Source: Planctomycetes bacterium GWF2_50_10
GTDB lineage: Bacteria; Planctomycetota; Phycisphaerae; Sedimentisphaerales; GWF2-50-10
Length of the DNA stretch: 7,427 nt
NCBI GenBank assembly: GCA_001824635.1
Contig: MHYB01000047.1
Coordinates: forward strand, 68,888-76,314
Direction: 5' to 3'
Below, piece after piece: positions 5,852 through 7,427 of this stretch (positions are counted from its first letter, which is position 1; every line of letters begins with the position of its first letter). Both the position numbers and the translations under genes were made by a program. Under the pieces are notes generated by a model. That model made no database searches, was not told where the DNA came from, and was given only the letters and a program-made list of their open reading frames with translations.

Positions 5852-7427
5852 ATGGGTAAACGAAGCGGTGTATATGTCTTCTTTCTGTTTCTTTTCCTTT
5901 CGATCATAGTCCTATTTCAAGTCCTTTCCATGATCCAATCTGATCGTTTGTTCGAGAGAGTGAACAGACTCGAAAAGACTGTTCAAAATATGGGCGGTCA
6001 ATTTGTTTCAACCGGGGGGGGGCAGGGGGTATTCAGCGGTTTACCAAGAGGTTCAAGCGGCGGCGGCGCGAGGGACCCGAATGAGGGGGATTGGCTGGTA
6101 TGGCACCTGGGGTCTGACCCGACAAATCTTAATCCGATCACCAGCACGGATGTCTCTGCGACGTATGTTTTGGGATTTGTGTTTGAGGGGCTGCTTGAAA
6201 TTGATCCGGATACGATAGCTCTGAAAGGATCGTTGGCGGAGAGTTGGTCGGTGAGTCCGGATGGTCTTGAAATCACATTCACGCTTAAAGATGGTATAAC
6301 GTTTTCAGACGGCAAGGGTGTGACGGCTGATGATGTGGTTTTCAGTTTTAATACTATCAAAGATCCGAATGTCGATGCGGCGAGTTTGGCAAACTACTAT
6401 GCTAATTTCACACGGGTCGAAAAGATAGATGAGCGAACGGTTAAGTTTTATCTCAAGGAAAAATATTTCAAATCTATCGAAGTTGCCGGACTTACACCGA
6501 TAATGCCCAAGCATGTTTATGGGTATAAGGCGGGAAAAGAATTTAATGACAGGCGGTCTGAGCCGGTGGGGACTGGGCCATACCTGTTCGATAAGTGGGA
6601 TGTGGGGCGGGAGATCGTGCTCAAACGCAATGAGCGTTACTGGGGCAAGCGGTGCAAGCCTGACAGGATCGTTTACAATATAGTCACAAACGATCTTGCA
6701 GCGATGCAGTCGTTGAGGGCGGGGAATATCGATTACCTTGAGACAACGACTGAGCAGTTTTTCGAGCTATCAAAAGACAAAGATTTTGGGCAAAAATACA
6801 ACCTGCTCAAGTTCTGGGATTACAGAACGGGGTACAGTTACATTGGATGGAATAACGATTCGGTGTATTTCAACGATCCCAAAGTTCGGCTTGCAATGAC
6901 GCATACGATCAATCGCGAGGCGTTAAGGGATTACATTCAGAAGGGGCTTAGCACCGTAATAACCGGGCCGTTCTATATGTACAGCAAGCAGAACGATCCG
7001 AATATCAAGCCCTGGCCTTATGAACCCAAAAAGGCGGCGGCACTCCTTGACGCGGCTGGGTGGAGAGATACCAACGGCAACGGAACGAGGGACAAGAACG
7101 GCGTCGAGTTCAAGGTGCGGCTTATGATCGTGAGCGGCGGCGGGGCCACTGAGCGGATAGCAAAGCTGATAAAAGACGATGCCGCAAAGGTCGGGATTGA
7201 TATCGCGCTTGATCCTTACGAGTGGTCGGTTTTTATTGAACGAACGAAGAACCACCAGTTTGATGCTGTTTTGAGCGGATGGGGAGCAGGCTCGCCGGAG
7301 AATGATCCTTACCAGATATTCCATTCTTCGCAGGCAGCAAATCGCGGATCGAATTATATCAGTTTTAAGAACGCCGAAGCTGACAGGCTGCTTGACGAGG
7401 CGCGGGTAGAGCTGGATGAAACGAAGC
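5852..7427 (+). CDS. ABC transporter solute-binding protein, family 5 (peptide/nickel type), membrane-anchored, 3' end outside window
   Basis: At least 525 residues are open to the right edge, so the protein is incomplete. The body from about residue 80 is a family-5 extracellular binding protein (OppA/DppA-like): LGSDPTNLNPITSTD (86-100), FEGLLEID, LAESWSVSPDGLEITFTLKDGITFSDG, VTADDVVFSFNTI, VGTGPYLF, LKRNERYWG, RLAMTHTINREAL, AALLDAAGW and DPYQIFHSS. Such proteins capture oligopeptides or similar solutes outside the cytoplasmic membrane and deliver them to an ABC permease; the substrate cannot be read from sequence. Residues 406-414 form a DxNxNGxxD loop of calcium-binding appearance, a common variant in this family. 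The N-terminus is unusual: one hydrophobic helix (about 7-27) without a lipobox cysteine, a short heptad-patterned helix (L33, V37, L40, V44, M47) and a Gly/Ser-rich linker (55-73). The ATG is supported by GAGG at 5841-5844, seven bases upstream, and an in-frame stop lies just before it. Permease genes may follow beyond the window. Confidence 0.93.
   Translation, partial: MGKRSGVYVFFLFLFLSIIVLFQVLSMIQSDRLFERVNRLEKTVQNMGGQFVSTGGGQGVFSGLPRGSSGGGARDPNEGDWLVWHLGSDPTNLNPITSTDVSATYVLGFVFEGLLEIDPDTIALKGSLAESWSVSPDGLEITFTLKDGITFSDGKGVTADDVVFSFNTIKDPNVDAASLANYYANFTRVEKIDERTVKFYLKEKYFKSIEVAGLTPIMPKHVYGYKAGKEFNDRRSEPVGTGPYLFDKWDVGREIVLKRNERYWGKRCKPDRIVYNIVTNDLAAMQSLRAGNIDYLETTTEQFFELSKDKDFGQKYNLLKFWDYRTGYSYIGWNNDSVYFNDPKVRLAMTHTINREALRDYIQKGLSTVITGPFYMYSKQNDPNIKPWPYEPKKAAALLDAAGWRDTNGNGTRDKNGVEFKVRLMIVSGGGATERIAKLIKDDAAKVGIDIALDPYEWSVFIERTKNHQFDAVLSGWGAGSPENDPYQIFHSSQAANRGSNYISFKNAEADRLLDEARVELDETK
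6014..6022 (+). repeat. G9 homopolymer inside the solute-binding protein gene
   Basis: Nine consecutive G residues encode three glycines (55-57) of the linker between the N-terminal coiled coil and the binding domain. A second run of five G follows two bases later (6025-6029). With nine bases the gene is in frame. A change of one base would shift the frame before the binding domain, so the tract is either a slippage-prone site or a place where sequencing error is likely. Confidence 0.8.

Noticed and set aside
6003..6218. 71-codon plus-strand frame starting just before the G9 run
   Set aside because: It is a shifted frame of the solute-binding protein. The intact frame through G9 encodes all family motifs, so there is no need to invoke a frameshift here.
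6923..7324. 133-codon open frame on the minus strand opposite the solute-binding protein
   Set aside because: The plus-strand frame is a clear family-5 binding protein through this region, so the reverse frame is a shadow.

Overview
The window is a 7.4 kb stretch of bacterial chromosome with about 50% G+C (estimated by eye) and no mobile element, phage gene, CRISPR array or RNA gene that I can see. It holds two clear housekeeping enzymes (PurH and MetK) among envelope-directed or exported proteins: a PQQ-type beta-propeller, a DUF547 protein, a helical-repeat protein and an anchored solute-binding protein. This mix, the MetK signature with Met in place of the usual Glu before GHPDK, and the G-rich coding strands suggest a Planctomycetota genome, possibly Phycisphaerae-like. 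That assignment is an inference from sequence style, not a phylogenetic result.

Layout from left to right. Positions 2-493 (+) are the C-terminal end of a beta-propeller protein cut by the window edge. purH follows 36 bases later (530-2140, +) and may be co-transcribed with it. purH converges on metK (2220-3434, -), and a 12-bp perfect hairpin between them can terminate both. Upstream of metK on the same strand, 20 bases away, is a DUF547 protein (3455-4609, -), so the two look like a DUF547-metK transcription unit. A 106-bp divergent spacer follows. It carries back-to-back promoter candidates whose -35 boxes overlap. One faces the DUF547 gene and the other faces an exported helical-repeat protein (4716-5756, +). 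A short spacer with a perfect 8-bp hairpin and small A-rich repeats separates that gene from the last one (5852 to the window end, +), a family-5 (peptide/nickel type) ABC solute-binding protein that is not complete here.

Functionally, PurH makes IMP in de novo purine synthesis and MetK makes S-adenosylmethionine from methionine and ATP. The other genes point to the cell envelope and to uptake of oligopeptides or similar solutes. I see no evidence that these genes form one pathway, and I did not find a convincing new biological system. The points most worth a second look are the unusual N-terminus of the solute-binding protein (membrane anchor, coiled coil and a glycine linker encoded by a G9 run), the loss of the usual cysteines in the DUF547 core motif, the His/Cys cluster in the same protein, and the palindromic spacer that may be a dispersed repeat.
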